A program made the position numbers and the translations under genes. Shown here in pieces: positions 45,457-54,634 of a DNA stretch of 64,000 nt. A model generated the notes under the pieces. It saw nothing but the letters and a program-made list of their open reading frames with translations. It was not told the DNA's origin and made no database searches. The stretch is from Paraburkholderia mimosarum LMG 23256 = NBRC 106338. Its GTDB lineage: Bacteria; Pseudomonadota; Gammaproteobacteria; Burkholderiales; Burkholderiaceae. The stretch lies in contig NZ_BBJJ01000041.1 of the NCBI RefSeq assembly GCF_000739815.1, positions 1-64,000 of the forward strand. Reading direction: 5' to 3'. Position 1 is the first letter of the stretch. Each line of letters starts with the position of its first letter.

Positions 45457-46542
45457 TCACTCGGACATTGCGCGTTCCGCGCAGCGCCAGCCAAAGTCGC
45501 CCATCGCGGCTGCCAGTCGGCCTTGTTCGAACGCTTGCTCGCTGCTGGCGTTGCCATCGAGTGCGCGTTTCATGATTCCTTGCCGAATCCCGGCCACACG
45601 AAAGAAGTTGTAGGCAAGGTAGAAGTTCCAGTCGCGCGCTTCCACTTCTTCGATACCGACGCGGCGGCAATACTGCGAGACGAATTCCCGCTCCTGCGGT
45701 ATTCCCAGTTCCGTCAGCTCCACGTCGCTGAAGTTTGAGAGCCCGCGCAGGCTGCCGGCCGGCTGGTGCCAGGCGAGACACAGGTAGGCGAAATCCGCCA
45801 TCGGGTCGCCGAGCGTCGACAACTCCCAATCCAGGACAGCCATCACGCGCGGAGCACCGTGCGCGAAAATCAGGTTGTCGATACGGAAGTCGCCGTGAAC
45901 GACCCTCGTCGTCTCCGTGGACGGCAGATGGAGCGGAAGCCACTCGATCAGCCGCTCGATGGAATCGATGCGGTGCGTCTCGGATGCGCGGTATTGTTTA
46001 GTCCAGCGCGATACTTGCCGCTCGAAGTAACTGCCGGCCTTGCCGTAATCACCGAGCCCGATGGCGTCCACATCCAGCGTATGAAGCGCCGCCATGACAC
46101 GATTCATTTCATCGAAAACCAGGCGGCGTTCGTCGGGCGTCATGCCCGGAAGGCTGGGCTCCCAAAGCACGCGGCCTTCCACATAGCTCATGACATAAAA
46201 CTCGGCGCCGATCACCGACGCGTCGTCGCAATAGCAGTGCGCATGTGCGACCGGCACCGCGGATCCGTTCAACGCATGTATCAGGCGATATTCTCGATCG
46301 ATCGCGTGAGCGGACGGCAATAGCGTGCCGGATGGCTTGCGGCGCAGGACATAGCGGGCGGATGGCGTCGTCAGCAAATAGGTTGGATTCGACTGGCCTC
46401 CCGAGAATTGCGATGCTTCGAGTGGCCCGCTAAAACCACGCAAATTTCCGCCCAGCCACGATTCCAATCGCCGCATGTCGAAATCAGGGGCTCGCCTCAT
46501 GGCCGCCTCATGCGACCGTGTATCAGTGTTGCTTTTATCCAT
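45457..46542 (-). CDS. APH-family kinase, probable hydroxyacyl-CoA kinase
   Basis: A 361-residue aminoglycoside-phosphotransferase-fold kinase. It shows the catalytic HGDFRIDNLIF (HGDxxxxN), the metal-binding DWELSTLGDP and a nucleotide loop FSGGQSNPTYLL with YVLRRKP. The closest models are the N-terminal domain of ACAD10/11 and LvaA of levulinate catabolism, which phosphorylate the 4-hydroxyl of 4-hydroxyacyl-CoA. The ATG at 46542 lies 4 bases after the crotonase stop. Antibiotic resistance is unlikely given the neighbours. Confidence 0.85.
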   Translation of the reverse strand: MDKSNTDTRSHEAAMRRAPDFDMRRLESWLGGNLRGFSGPLEASQFSGGQSNPTYLLTTPSARYVLRRKPSGTLLPSAHAIDREYRLIHALNGSAVPVAHAHCYCDDASVIGAEFYVMSYVEGRVLWEPSLPGMTPDERRLVFDEMNRVMAALHTLDVDAIGLGDYGKAGSYFERQVSRWTKQYRASETHRIDSIERLIEWLPLHLPSTETTRVVHGDFRIDNLIFAHGAPRVMAVLDWELSTLGDPMADFAYLCLAWHQPAGSLRGLSNFSDVELTELGIPQEREFVSQYCRRVGIEEVEARDWNFYLAYNFFRVAGIRQGIMKRALDGNASSEQAFEQGRLAAAMGDFGWRCAERAMSE

Positions 46543-46546
46543 CACG

Positions 46547-47314
46547 TTATTGAAGCTTCGAGAAATCGGGACGACGCTTTTCCTTGAATGCAGCCAAGGC
46601 TTCACTGCACTCGTTCCCTGCCAATTGCTTGTCGATCGCATCGAATTCCGCGTTCATTTGATCGATCACTCTCCTGCGCTCACTCATCAACCGTTTCGTC
46701 GCTCTGATCGCGCCCGGCGCCTTCGCAGCGATAACCTCCGAAATCGCCTTCGCTTCGGCTCGAAGCTGATCAGCCGGCACCGATCGATTGGCGATTCCCC
46801 ATTCCACGGCGGTCTGCGCATCGACAGGGCGGCCGAGCGCGATCATTTCGAACGCACGAATGTTTCCGACCTGGAACGGAAGCAGGTAGCCCGACGCCGC
46901 TTCAGGAACCAGCGCCAGGTCGACAAACGGCGCGCTGAGTTGCGCGTCGTTCGCAAGGATGACGTAGTCGCAATGCAATAGCATGGTGGCTCCGACACCA
47001 ATGGCTTTGCCTTGTACGGCGGCCACGACGGGAACCTCCATTGCCGCCAGACATCGTAGAAACCGCGCACCGCGGCTCTTGCCGATGCCGTCACGGATTG
47101 CCTCGCCGGAGAATTCACCCAGGTCGCTTCCCGCCGAGAAGGTGTCGCCATCAGATTGAATGAGAACGGCGTTCACGCGCCCATTAGCGGCAGCTGATTC
47201 GAGCGCGTCCGCAAGCGCGCCGTACATCTCACCGGTCAACGCATTCTTCTTTTCCGGCCTGGATATCGTGAGACTCATTACCTTCCCATCGACTTGAACG
47301 TTTACGTCGCTCAC
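46547..47314 (-). CDS. enoyl-CoA hydratase/isomerase family protein
   Basis: A 255-residue crotonase: SGSDLGEF-like first oxyanion segment (SAGSDLGEFSG), second segment GKAIGVGATMLLHCD, and PFVDLALVPEAASGYLLP where hydratases have a catalytic Glu. The GTG at 47314 has a CAGGAG site. The catalytic residues suggest an isomerase- or hydratase-type activity in the side-chain pathway. It leads the beta-oxidation group after the OmpW gene. Confidence 0.87.
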   Translation of the reverse strand: MSDVNVQVDGKVMSLTISRPEKKNALTGEMYGALADALESAAANGRVNAVLIQSDGDTFSAGSDLGEFSGEAIRDGIGKSRGARFLRCLAAMEVPVVAAVQGKAIGVGATMLLHCDYVILANDAQLSAPFVDLALVPEAASGYLLPFQVGNIRAFEMIALGRPVDAQTAVEWGIANRSVPADQLRAEAKAISEVIAAKAPGAIRATKRLMSERRRVIDQMNAEFDAIDKQLAGNECSEALAAFKEKRRPDFSKLQ

Positions 47315-47360
47315 GATAAAATCTCCTGTTTCGCTATACCATTCAGACTCGAGCAGCTGC

Positions 47361-48125
47361 TCAAAATCGATAAGAAACGCCAACAAAGCCGATGATCGGA
47401 TTGGCCGTGATTCTCGACGTATTGCTCAAAACGGTGGTTCCGTTGGCGCTGACTGCATTGAATCTTCCAGTCGTCTTTAGCGGAATGTAGGTAATCGAGC
47501 CCAACACTGACCATCTGTCGTTGAGGCGATAGGTCACCCCCGCAGAAAAGGCGGGGTTCCACGACGAACTCGCCGATGCGTCAGCCCTTCCTCCAGGTCC
47601 GGCAAACTGACCGAGCGCCCCACTAAATGCCGGATGAAGCTGGACAGAGCTGAACCACGTGTAGTTCACTCCGACACCCAGGAATGGCCGCCACACACTG
47701 TCCTTCTGTCCGAAGTAGTACTTCACGAACAATGTGGGCGCCCACACCCGAGCCGATACCAATGGCTTGAGATCGCCGACCGGCATTGACGGCCCCTGCG
47801 GCCCAAGCGGGGCGACAACGCCATGGGCGTAAAAATTCAATTTCGGCGGAATCCCCACTGCTCCTTCGATCGCAATATGCTCGGTTGCGAAGTAAGTTAC
47901 GAGAAACTCTCCCGTGAAGGTGTTATGAATTTCCGCGCCTGTTCCAGGAGAAGTGAAAGTGCCGAACTGGGAGCTGCTTTTTACTTCCTCTGCACTAGAT
48001 AGCGTCATGTCGATCCACGCCGCACCACCCGTCACGACAACGCTTCCCGCCTCCTGTGCGTACGCCGTACCCGTGATACCGCACATCGAAATCGCCAGCG
48101 CGATCGAATTCAGTTGCTTCCTCAT
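47361..48125 (-). CDS. ompW: OmpW-family outer-membrane protein
   Basis: A 254-residue porin with a clear signal peptide (MRKQLNSIALAISMCGITGTAYA), alternating beta strands and a terminal phenylalanine (GVSYRF), the BAM recognition signal. The start at 48125 has a GGAGGAGACGAAAT site. The OmpW/AlkL family makes 8-strand barrels that let hydrophobic molecules through the outer membrane. Placement between the ring-cleavage and beta-oxidation genes suggests uptake of the aromatic substrate. Confidence 0.9.
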   Translation of the reverse strand: MRKQLNSIALAISMCGITGTAYAQEAGSVVVTGGAAWIDMTLSSAEEVKSSSQFGTFTSPGTGAEIHNTFTGEFLVTYFATEHIAIEGAVGIPPKLNFYAHGVVAPLGPQGPSMPVGDLKPLVSARVWAPTLFVKYYFGQKDSVWRPFLGVGVNYTWFSSVQLHPAFSGALGQFAGPGGRADASASSSWNPAFSAGVTYRLNDRWSVLGSITYIPLKTTGRFNAVSANGTTVLSNTSRITANPIIGFVGVSYRF

Positions 48126-48306
48126 ATTTCGTCTCCTCCATTTTACGGCGACCTCAGTCCCGAAAGGCGCCGGTTGGGCTCTCAATGGCCACTAATTGTC
48201 GAGCTTTATTTTGCATTACTAATTACATAACTTACTGCGCCGATTATTTTTGCCGATTGAAAATCTCTCGCTTGACCGATCCGCTATCCTTGGACCACCA
48301 GGTTTC

Positions 48307-49329
48307 CTACGACTGCTGAGCGTGAAGAAGATCGAGCGCCACGTCGACGATCATGTCCTCCTGCCCGCCAACCATGCGGCGTCGCCCCAGTTCGACAAGG
48401 ATGTCGACGGTCTTCAATCCGTATTTCCGAGCGGCGCTTTCGGAGTGACGAAGGAAGCTCGAATAGACGCCCGCATAACCCAGCGCCAGCGTTTCGCGAT
48501 CGACACGAACGGGCCGGTCCTGGAGCGGACGAACCAGATCATCGGCAGCATCCATCAAGCTATAGAGATCACAGCCGTGGTTCCAGCCGAGCCGTTCGGC
48601 CGCGGCGATAAACACTTCGAGCGGCGCGTTTCCCGCACCGGCGCCCATGCCGGCAAGGCTCGCATCGATGCGGTCGCAGCCTTCCTCGACGGCGACGATG
48701 CTGTTAGCAACGCCAAGGCTCAAATTGTGATGCGCGTGAATGCCTGTCTCGGTCTCCGGCTTCAATACGTCCTTGAAGGCGCGAAACCGCTCGCGTACGT
48801 CATTCATTCCCAATGCGCCGCCGGAATCGACGACGTAACAACACGTCGCCCCGTAGCTCTCCATGAGCTTCGCCTGCTGTGCAAGGTCGCGCGGGGTGGT
48901 CATGTGGCTCATCATGAGGAAGCCCACCGCCTCCATCCCGAGCTCTCGCGCGTACTCGATGTGCTGTTTGGAGATGTCGGCCTCGGTGCAATGGGTGGCT
49001 ACTCGGACAATACGAGCGCCAGCATCATAGGCGTTGCGCAAATCGTGAATCGTGCCGATGCCGGGAAGCAGCAATGTCGCGACCTTCGCGTGCTTGACCG
49101 TTTCCGCCACCGCGGCTATCCATTCGAGATCGGTATGAGCGCCGAATCCGTAGTTGAAACTCGATCCTTGCAGCCCGTCTCCATGCGCCACCTCGATCGA
49201 ATCGACTTTGGCTTCGTCGAGCGCTTTCGCAATCGCCGCCGCCTGTTGCACGCTGTATTGATGACGAATCGCATGCGAACCGTCTCGCAGCGTCACGTCG
49301 GAGATGTACAGTTTTTTGCCGAGTGTCAT
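48307..49329 (-). CDS. mhpE: 4-hydroxy-2-oxovalerate aldolase
   Basis: A 340-residue DmpG/BphI-type aldolase. The catalytic LRDGSH pair, the metal-binding histidines in GIHAHHNLSLG and the C-terminal communication domain are visible. It splits 4-hydroxy-2-oxopentanoate into pyruvate and an aldehyde, which is channelled to the dehydrogenase encoded 12 bp upstream. It ends the lower meta-pathway set. Confidence 0.93.
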   Translation of the reverse strand: MTLGKKLYISDVTLRDGSHAIRHQYSVQQAAAIAKALDEAKVDSIEVAHGDGLQGSSFNYGFGAHTDLEWIAAVAETVKHAKVATLLLPGIGTIHDLRNAYDAGARIVRVATHCTEADISKQHIEYARELGMEAVGFLMMSHMTTPRDLAQQAKLMESYGATCCYVVDSGGALGMNDVRERFRAFKDVLKPETETGIHAHHNLSLGVANSIVAVEEGCDRIDASLAGMGAGAGNAPLEVFIAAAERLGWNHGCDLYSLMDAADDLVRPLQDRPVRVDRETLALGYAGVYSSFLRHSESAARKYGLKTVDILVELGRRRMVGGQEDMIVDVALDLLHAQQS

Positions 49330-49341
49330 GCCGTGTTTCCC

Positions 49342-50292
49342 CTAGGTCGTAGCATGGGCGACCATCTCGGCGGCCATGCGCTCAGCACAAGCCTTCGCCG
49401 CGGAGGTCATGATGTCGAGATTGCCGGCGTAGGACGGGAGATAATGCGCGGCGCCCTCGACCTCGAGAAACACCGAGGTTTTGAGGCCTGTCATACGCGC
49501 GCCCACACCAGGGATGTTCAAGGGTACATGGGCTTCTATCCGATCGAATTGCACCCGTTGCTTGAGGCGATAGCCGGGCACATAGCGATTGACGGCGGCG
49601 ACCATGTCCTCGATCGACCGCTCCACGGCCTCTTCGTCGGCCGAATCGGACAGACAATAAACCGTGTCACGCATGATGAGGGGTGGATCGGCCGGATTGA
49701 GGATGATGATGGCTTTCCCCTTTGCCGCGCCGCCAACCTGCTCGATCGCTTTGGACGTCGTCTCCGTGAACTCGTCGATGTTCGCGCGCGTGCCGGGCCC
49801 AGCGGATTTGCTCGAAATGGAGGCAATGATCTCGCCGTAGTGCACTTTTGCGACGCGCGACACCGCTGCCACCATCGGAATAGTCGCCTGGCCGCCGCAA
49901 GTCACCATGTTGACGTTTAGCGTATTGACATGTGCGTCGAGATTCACGACCGGGACGCAGTACGGGCCGATCGCGGCCGGCGTCAGGTCGATCATGCGAA
50001 CGTTGGGCTTGAGCTGCCGCAAGAATGCGTCGTTCTTCACATGCGCTGCCGCGCTCGTAGCGTCAAAGACGATATCGATGTCCCCAAACACCGGCAGGCG
50101 CGTAAGCCCCTCGACGCCTTCGTGCGTCGTCGCGACACCCATACGTGCAGCACGCGCGAGACCGTCGGAAGCGGCATCGATGCCGACCATCGCACCCATC
50201 TCGAGATGATCACCGTGTCGCATGATTTTGATCATCAGATCGGTGCCAATGTTGCCCGAACCGATGATCGCGACTTTCAACTTGCCTGTCAT
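49342..50292 (-). CDS. mhpF: acetaldehyde dehydrogenase (acylating)
   Basis: A 316-residue DmpF/BphJ-type enzyme. The NAD loop is IIGSGNIGTDL (9-19) and the acyl-accepting cysteine is Cys132 in VTCGGQATIP, the DmpF position. It converts the aldehyde from the aldolase to acyl-CoA with NAD and CoA, as a complex with it. It sits 28 bp after the hydratase gene. Confidence 0.93.
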   Translation of the reverse strand: MTGKLKVAIIGSGNIGTDLMIKIMRHGDHLEMGAMVGIDAASDGLARAARMGVATTHEGVEGLTRLPVFGDIDIVFDATSAAAHVKNDAFLRQLKPNVRMIDLTPAAIGPYCVPVVNLDAHVNTLNVNMVTCGGQATIPMVAAVSRVAKVHYGEIIASISSKSAGPGTRANIDEFTETTSKAIEQVGGAAKGKAIIILNPADPPLIMRDTVYCLSDSADEEAVERSIEDMVAAVNRYVPGYRLKQRVQFDRIEAHVPLNIPGVGARMTGLKTSVFLEVEGAAHYLPSYAGNLDIMTSAAKACAERMAAEMVAHATT

Positions 50293-50320
50293 GAATTCTC
50301 CCGCTCGTTAAATCGATCGC

Positions 50321-51103
50321 CTACGCGGCGATACAGGAAACTTTGCCTAGCCCGTCGACTTCCAACTGCAATGCGTCGCCTTTGCGTATAGGGAACATCG
50401 GCCCCAACGCACCCGACAGCACGACATCGCCAGCGCGAAGCGGATCGCCGAGTTGTTGCATCGTCTGGGCGAGCCACCAGGCGGCAAGAAGCGGATGGCC
50501 CAGACATGCGGCCCCATGCCCCTCCGAAACCAGCTCGTCCGCTTTCAGGAAGCGCATCTGGCAAGTAGCGAGATCGAGATCGGAAATGCGTTTCGGATCC
50601 GTGCCGAGGACATAAAGGCCACACGAGGCGTTGTCTGCCACCGTATCGACGAGCGTGATGCTCCAGTTTTCGATCGCGCTGTCGACAATCTCGATCGCCG
50701 GTAACGCGTACTCGATTCCCTGCAGGAATCGGCCCCAGCTCAGCTCTTCGGTCAGATCGCGACCAATGACAAATGCCACCTCGCCCTCGGCCTTGGGCTG
50801 AATCAGGCTACTGACCGGAATGTCTGCGCCGCTGACAAACTCCATATCCCTGAACAGGACGCCGAAATCTGGCTGATCGACCCCGAGTTGTCGCTGGACC
50901 GCAACCGATGTCAGTCCAACTTTCTTCCCGCAAATTCGTTTCCCAGCGTCGATAGCACGGTTCGTGTTGATCGCCGCTACCCGATACGCGTCGTGCAGAC
51001 TCTCGATCCCGAACCTTTCCGAAATCCTGGAAACCGGGATACGCGTACTGCGGGCTTCGTGTAAGACATCCGCAGCTTGCTGAAGAATAGATGAATTAGC
51101 CAT
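50321..51103 (-). CDS. mhpD: 2-hydroxypenta-2,4-dienoate (2-keto-4-pentenoate) hydratase
   Basis: A ~260-residue hydratase of the MhpD/BphH fold: KKVGLTSVAVQRQLGVDQPDFG, PKAEGEVAFVIGRDL (metal-site Glu residues), PAIEIVDSAIENW, GHGAACLGHPL and VVLSGALGP. It makes 4-hydroxy-2-oxopentanoate for the aldolase. ATG 51103 (MANSSIL) is taken as the start; ATG 51118 is possible. It is an intact paralogue of the frameshifted gene at 24460-25357. Confidence 0.9.
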   Translation of the reverse strand: MANSSILQQAADVLHEARSTRIPVSRISERFGIESLHDAYRVAAINTNRAIDAGKRICGKKVGLTSVAVQRQLGVDQPDFGVLFRDMEFVSGADIPVSSLIQPKAEGEVAFVIGRDLTEELSWGRFLQGIEYALPAIEIVDSAIENWSITLVDTVADNASCGLYVLGTDPKRISDLDLATCQMRFLKADELVSEGHGAACLGHPLLAAWWLAQTMQQLGDPLRAGDVVLSGALGPMFPIRKGDALQLEVDGLGKVSCIAA

Positions 51104-51199
51104 ACGTCCAACCGTCATGAACCAGGATCTTCGGCGCGGACTGCCGTTCGTTCCGCAGCCTTGAAATAGGTGGTGTGTTCCATCGATAAGCTTCGATAT

Positions 51200-52825
51200 T
51201 CAGCCCGTCGGCAATCGATACTCCTTGAACTGCTCTCGCAGTGCGGCTTTTTGAAATTTCCCGGTGGCGGTCATGGGCATGGCATCGACGAAAACCACAT
51301 CGTCCGGAACCCACCACTTCGCAACCTTTCCTTCAAAAAACTGCAGCAATTCATCTCGACTGACATTCGCGCCGGCTTTTTTAACCGCGACCAGTAATGG
51401 GCGCTCGCCCCATTTCGGATGGCGCACGGCAATGCACGCGGCCATATGCACCGCCGAGTGAGCCGCTGCGATGTTCTCGATGTCTATCGACGAGATCCAT
51501 TCACCTCCGGATTTGACGACGTCCTTGCTGCGGTCGGTGATCTGCATGTAGCCATCCGCATCGATCGTCGCCACATCGCCAGTTGGAAACCAGCCATCCT
51601 GCAGCGGCGACGTGTCGTTGCCGTAGTACGAATCGATCACCCACGGGCCACGAACGAAGAGGTCGCCGGCCGCTTTGCCGTCCCAGGGCAATTCGTGACC
51701 GTCACCATCTTCGATCTTGATGTCTATGCCTGCAATCACAGGACCTTGCTTCTCGAGGACCTTTTCTTGCTCGGATTCGGAAAGCGCGGCATGCTGACCT
51801 CGCAGCGTGCAGCTGGTGCCCATCGGCGAAGTCTCCGTCATGCCCCAGCCATGAACCACGTCGACAGCCAATCCTTTGAAGGTGCGAATAATCGAACGGG
51901 AGACGGCGGACCCGCCGATACCTGTTCGACGGAATGTCGAGAACGCGAGGTTGTTCGACCGGACGTATTCGAGCAAACCCAGCCACACAGTCGGCACGCC
52001 GGCGGAGAACGTAACCTTCTCCCGCTCGAGCAGCTCGTAGAGAGAAGCGCCGTCGAGCCTGGACCCCGGAAGCACCAACTTCGCGCCGACGAGCGCCGCG
52101 GAATACGGCAGCCCCCATGCATTCACGTGGAACATGGGAACCACGGGCATGATGACCTCCGACGCCGAACAACTCAGCGAGTCGGGCAAGGCGGAAGCGT
52201 ACGTATGCAGAACCGTCGAACGATGCGAGTACAGCACGCCCTTTGGGTTGCCGGTCGTACCGGACGTATAGCAAAGGCCCGATGCGAGGTTCTCGTCCAA
52301 CATCGGCCATTCGTAATTTCCGTCCTGCGCACCGATCAATTCTTCGTAGCAGAGCAAGGAAACGTTGCTAGCCGCGGGCATGTCCTCGCGACCGGCCATC
52401 ATGATCCATGCCTTGACTCTTGGGCACCGTCCTCCGATTTCCTCGACGAGCGGCAAGAACTGAGCGTCGAAACACACGTACGTGTCTTCGGCATCGTTGA
52501 CGATATGGACGATTTGCTCAGGAAACAATCGTGGATTGATGGTATGGCAGATCGCACCCGCACCTGGCACGGCGTAGTAAAGCTCCAGATGGCGATAGCT
52601 ATTCCACGCCAGTGTGCCGATGCGATCTCCTTGTCGCACGTCGAGCGCCTCCAACGCCTGGGCCAGCTTGCGCGCGCGGAGCTCGCACTCCCGATAGGTA
52701 TAGCGATGAATGTCGCCATCGCTGCTGCGCGAAACAATCTCGACGCCGCCGTTGTATCGGGCCGCGCGCCTTATGATCGAAGAGATGAGCAGGGGCGTGC
52801 TCATCATCCGGCCTCTCATTGCCAT
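51200..52825 (-). CDS. AlkK-like medium-chain acyl-CoA ligase
   Basis: A 541-residue ANL ligase. From memory it follows AlkK closely: NSYRHLELYYAVPGAGAICH, HTINPRLFPEQI, CYTSGTTGNPKGVLYSHRST, VVPMFHVNAWGLPYSAA, GAKLVLPG, HGWGMTETSP, DGWFPTGDVATID and KDVVKSGGEWISS. It activates medium-chain fatty acids. Its place directly after the C-C hydrolase means the acid released from the ring-fission product is its likely substrate. The start could also be ATG 52819 or 52810. Confidence 0.87.
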   Translation of the reverse strand: MAMRGRMMSTPLLISSIIRRAARYNGGVEIVSRSSDGDIHRYTYRECELRARKLAQALEALDVRQGDRIGTLAWNSYRHLELYYAVPGAGAICHTINPRLFPEQIVHIVNDAEDTYVCFDAQFLPLVEEIGGRCPRVKAWIMMAGREDMPAASNVSLLCYEELIGAQDGNYEWPMLDENLASGLCYTSGTTGNPKGVLYSHRSTVLHTYASALPDSLSCSASEVIMPVVPMFHVNAWGLPYSAALVGAKLVLPGSRLDGASLYELLEREKVTFSAGVPTVWLGLLEYVRSNNLAFSTFRRTGIGGSAVSRSIIRTFKGLAVDVVHGWGMTETSPMGTSCTLRGQHAALSESEQEKVLEKQGPVIAGIDIKIEDGDGHELPWDGKAAGDLFVRGPWVIDSYYGNDTSPLQDGWFPTGDVATIDADGYMQITDRSKDVVKSGGEWISSIDIENIAAAHSAVHMAACIAVRHPKWGERPLLVAVKKAGANVSRDELLQFFEGKVAKWWVPDDVVFVDAMPMTATGKFQKAALREQFKEYRLPTG

Positions 52826-52903
52826 GGAAGATCTCTATTAGGTCGTGGTTCAACAATCATCGGCGTCGTATTCGCCTCAGCCGCCCTGCGCTTCTCGCGC
52901 CCG

Positions 52904-53746
52904 TCAACGCTCTTCCGAGAGGAAGGACGAAACGACTCGATTGAACCGATCCGCCCATTCCCATTGCGCCCAGTGGCCGCACTTCGGGAAGGTGTTGAGT
53001 TGCGCATTGGGAATACGCTTGACATAGATCATTCCGGTATCGAGTGGAACCACGCGGTCCTCTCTGCCCCAAATGATCAGTGTCTGGTGTGGCAGCGTCG
53101 CAAGGCCCGGGTCTCGCCAGAGTTCTTCGAACGGTTGTCCGGACTCCAGGCGCATCGGCGGCTGCGCAATGATGCGCGGATCCATTGCCGCTTCAAGTCT
53201 GCCCTTGACCAGTTCATCGGTGATCGCGGATTGATCGAACAGGCTCTCGCTGATGAAACTCTTCACCTTTTCCGCCGTAATGCCATCGCCCTCATAAGCG
53301 GTCGCCAACGTGCGGATCGCGGGCGTGGGCCATTGGCCAAGCGTCGGGAAGCCGCCGGCCGGCCCCATCAGCACGAGGCGGCCGATACGTTCCGGAGCAG
53401 TCAAGGCCATCTTCAGGGCAATCATTCCGCCGAGCGAATTGCCGATGACGTCAGCCTGCGCAATGGACAAAGATTCCATGAGACCGAGAATCGAGTTCGC
53501 CCACCAGCCAGGAATCGATACGCCAATCGGCCTCATGTCGGATTTGCCCCACCCGGCGAGGTCAGGCACGATGACACGGTGGCTGCGCGCGAAGAACGGC
53601 GCATTCCGGCTATAGTTCGACCAACCGGACGCGCCCGGCCCCGATCCCTGCAGCATGATCAGAGCCGGACCTTCACCCGCCTCCTGGTAGTGGATTCGGG
53701 TGCCTTCGAATTCGACGAACGCGCTGCGGAAATTCACTTCACTCAT
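52904..53746 (-). CDS. meta-cleavage product C-C hydrolase (BphD-like)
   Basis: A 280-residue alpha/beta hydrolase. The oxyanion motif is QGSGPGASGWSNY, with the nucleophile Ser104 in GNSLGG, acid Asp230 in GREDRVVP and base His258 in CGHWAQWE. It cleaves 2-hydroxy-6-oxo-dienoates to 2-hydroxypenta-2,4-dienoate plus the carboxylic acid carrying the old ring substituent. It lies 15 bp after the extradiol dioxygenase gene. Confidence 0.92.
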   Translation of the reverse strand: MSEVNFRSAFVEFEGTRIHYQEAGEGPALIMLQGSGPGASGWSNYSRNAPFFARSHRVIVPDLAGWGKSDMRPIGVSIPGWWANSILGLMESLSIAQADVIGNSLGGMIALKMALTAPERIGRLVLMGPAGGFPTLGQWPTPAIRTLATAYEGDGITAEKVKSFISESLFDQSAITDELVKGRLEAAMDPRIIAQPPMRLESGQPFEELWRDPGLATLPHQTLIIWGREDRVVPLDTGMIYVKRIPNAQLNTFPKCGHWAQWEWADRFNRVVSSFLSEER

Positions 53747-53761
53747 GTTGTTCTCCCAATC

Positions 53762-54634
53762 TCACTGGCCGGTACGCTGATGGCCCCACAGGCTGATCCG
53801 ATCGTGACTCACCACCGTCCACGACTCGTCGACGCTTACCGCTCCCGCGCCGTATTCGACTTCAAACCCAGACGGCGTTCTCGCGTAAAAGGAGACCATC
53901 TGGTCGTTGGTGTGGCGACCCAACGTCATCGTGACCGGAACGCTCTGCTGCTTTGCGCGATCGAGCGCGAAGCCGACGTCGTCGATCGACGGCACCTGCA
54001 ACATGAAGTGCTGCAGGCGCTTTGGGGCAGGCATTTCGGCGAAAGCCAACGTGTGATGCCGCGGGTTGCAGTGAAGGAAATGCAGTTCGAGCGTGTGGTC
54101 GGGACCGATCGGCATCGTGATGATGTCGGACAGTTTGAAGCCCAATCCCTGGCAGTAGAATTTGAGCGCTGCTTTGACGTCAGGAACAAGCAGCACGATA
54201 TGCCCAAGCCCCTGGTCGCCGGTTTCGAAACCGTCGACCACAGCCGATCGGAACGGTGCTTCGCCGCGTTCGGTCGCGCCCCAGTACAGTTCCACTTGCA
54301 TGCCGCACGGATCGGCGCAACGTGCTAGCCCGCGCACCTGCCGGCTGCGCGCGAGCTCGCCGGAATCGCTTTCGACGCTGTACCCCAGGTCCTGCAGGTG
54401 CCCGGCCATTCGCGCGAGGGCTTCCGGCCCTTCCAGTTCGAACCCTGCATAGGCGATGTCATCGCGTTCACCTTGTTCAACCGAAATCCGCCAGAGACGG
54501 TTATCGATACGATAGCGATCACCGGACGCGCTGTTTTCTCCAGGCATCAAGCCCAGGAATTCGGTCGCGTAACGTTTCCAGGCGGATAAGTCGGAAGCGT
54601 CGATTCCGATATAACCCAACGATTGCACCTTCAT
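53762..54634 (-). CDS. type I extradiol catechol dioxygenase (BphC-like)
   Basis: A 290-residue two-domain vicinal-oxygen-chelate enzyme. The iron ligands align with BphC: His145 (GLGHIVLL), His209 (RLQHFMLQ) and Glu260 (FEVEYG). It cleaves 3-substituted catechols next to the diol. The start overlaps the SDR stop by 4 bases. It belongs to a family unrelated to the MhpB-type enzyme at 27527. Confidence 0.93.
   Translation of the reverse strand: MKVQSLGYIGIDASDLSAWKRYATEFLGLMPGENSASGDRYRIDNRLWRISVEQGERDDIAYAGFELEGPEALARMAGHLQDLGYSVESDSGELARSRQVRGLARCADPCGMQVELYWGATERGEAPFRSAVVDGFETGDQGLGHIVLLVPDVKAALKFYCQGLGFKLSDIITMPIGPDHTLELHFLHCNPRHHTLAFAEMPAPKRLQHFMLQVPSIDDVGFALDRAKQQSVPVTMTLGRHTNDQMVSFYARTPSGFEVEYGAGAVSVDESWTVVSHDRISLWGHQRTGQ

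Noticed and set aside
45457..46542. Aminoglycoside phosphotransferase as an antibiotic-resistance gene.
   Set aside because: The fold is shared, but neighbours are all acyl-CoA enzymes and the sequence follows the ACAD11-type kinase pattern.
48250..49920. A 556-codon plus-strand open frame across aldolase and dehydrogenase genes.
   Set aside because: Same reason: complementary-frame artefact of high-GC coding.
51419..54328. A 969-codon plus-strand open frame across three minus-strand catabolic genes.
   Set aside because: It is antisense to three clearly conserved enzymes, and its product has shadow composition and no known fold.
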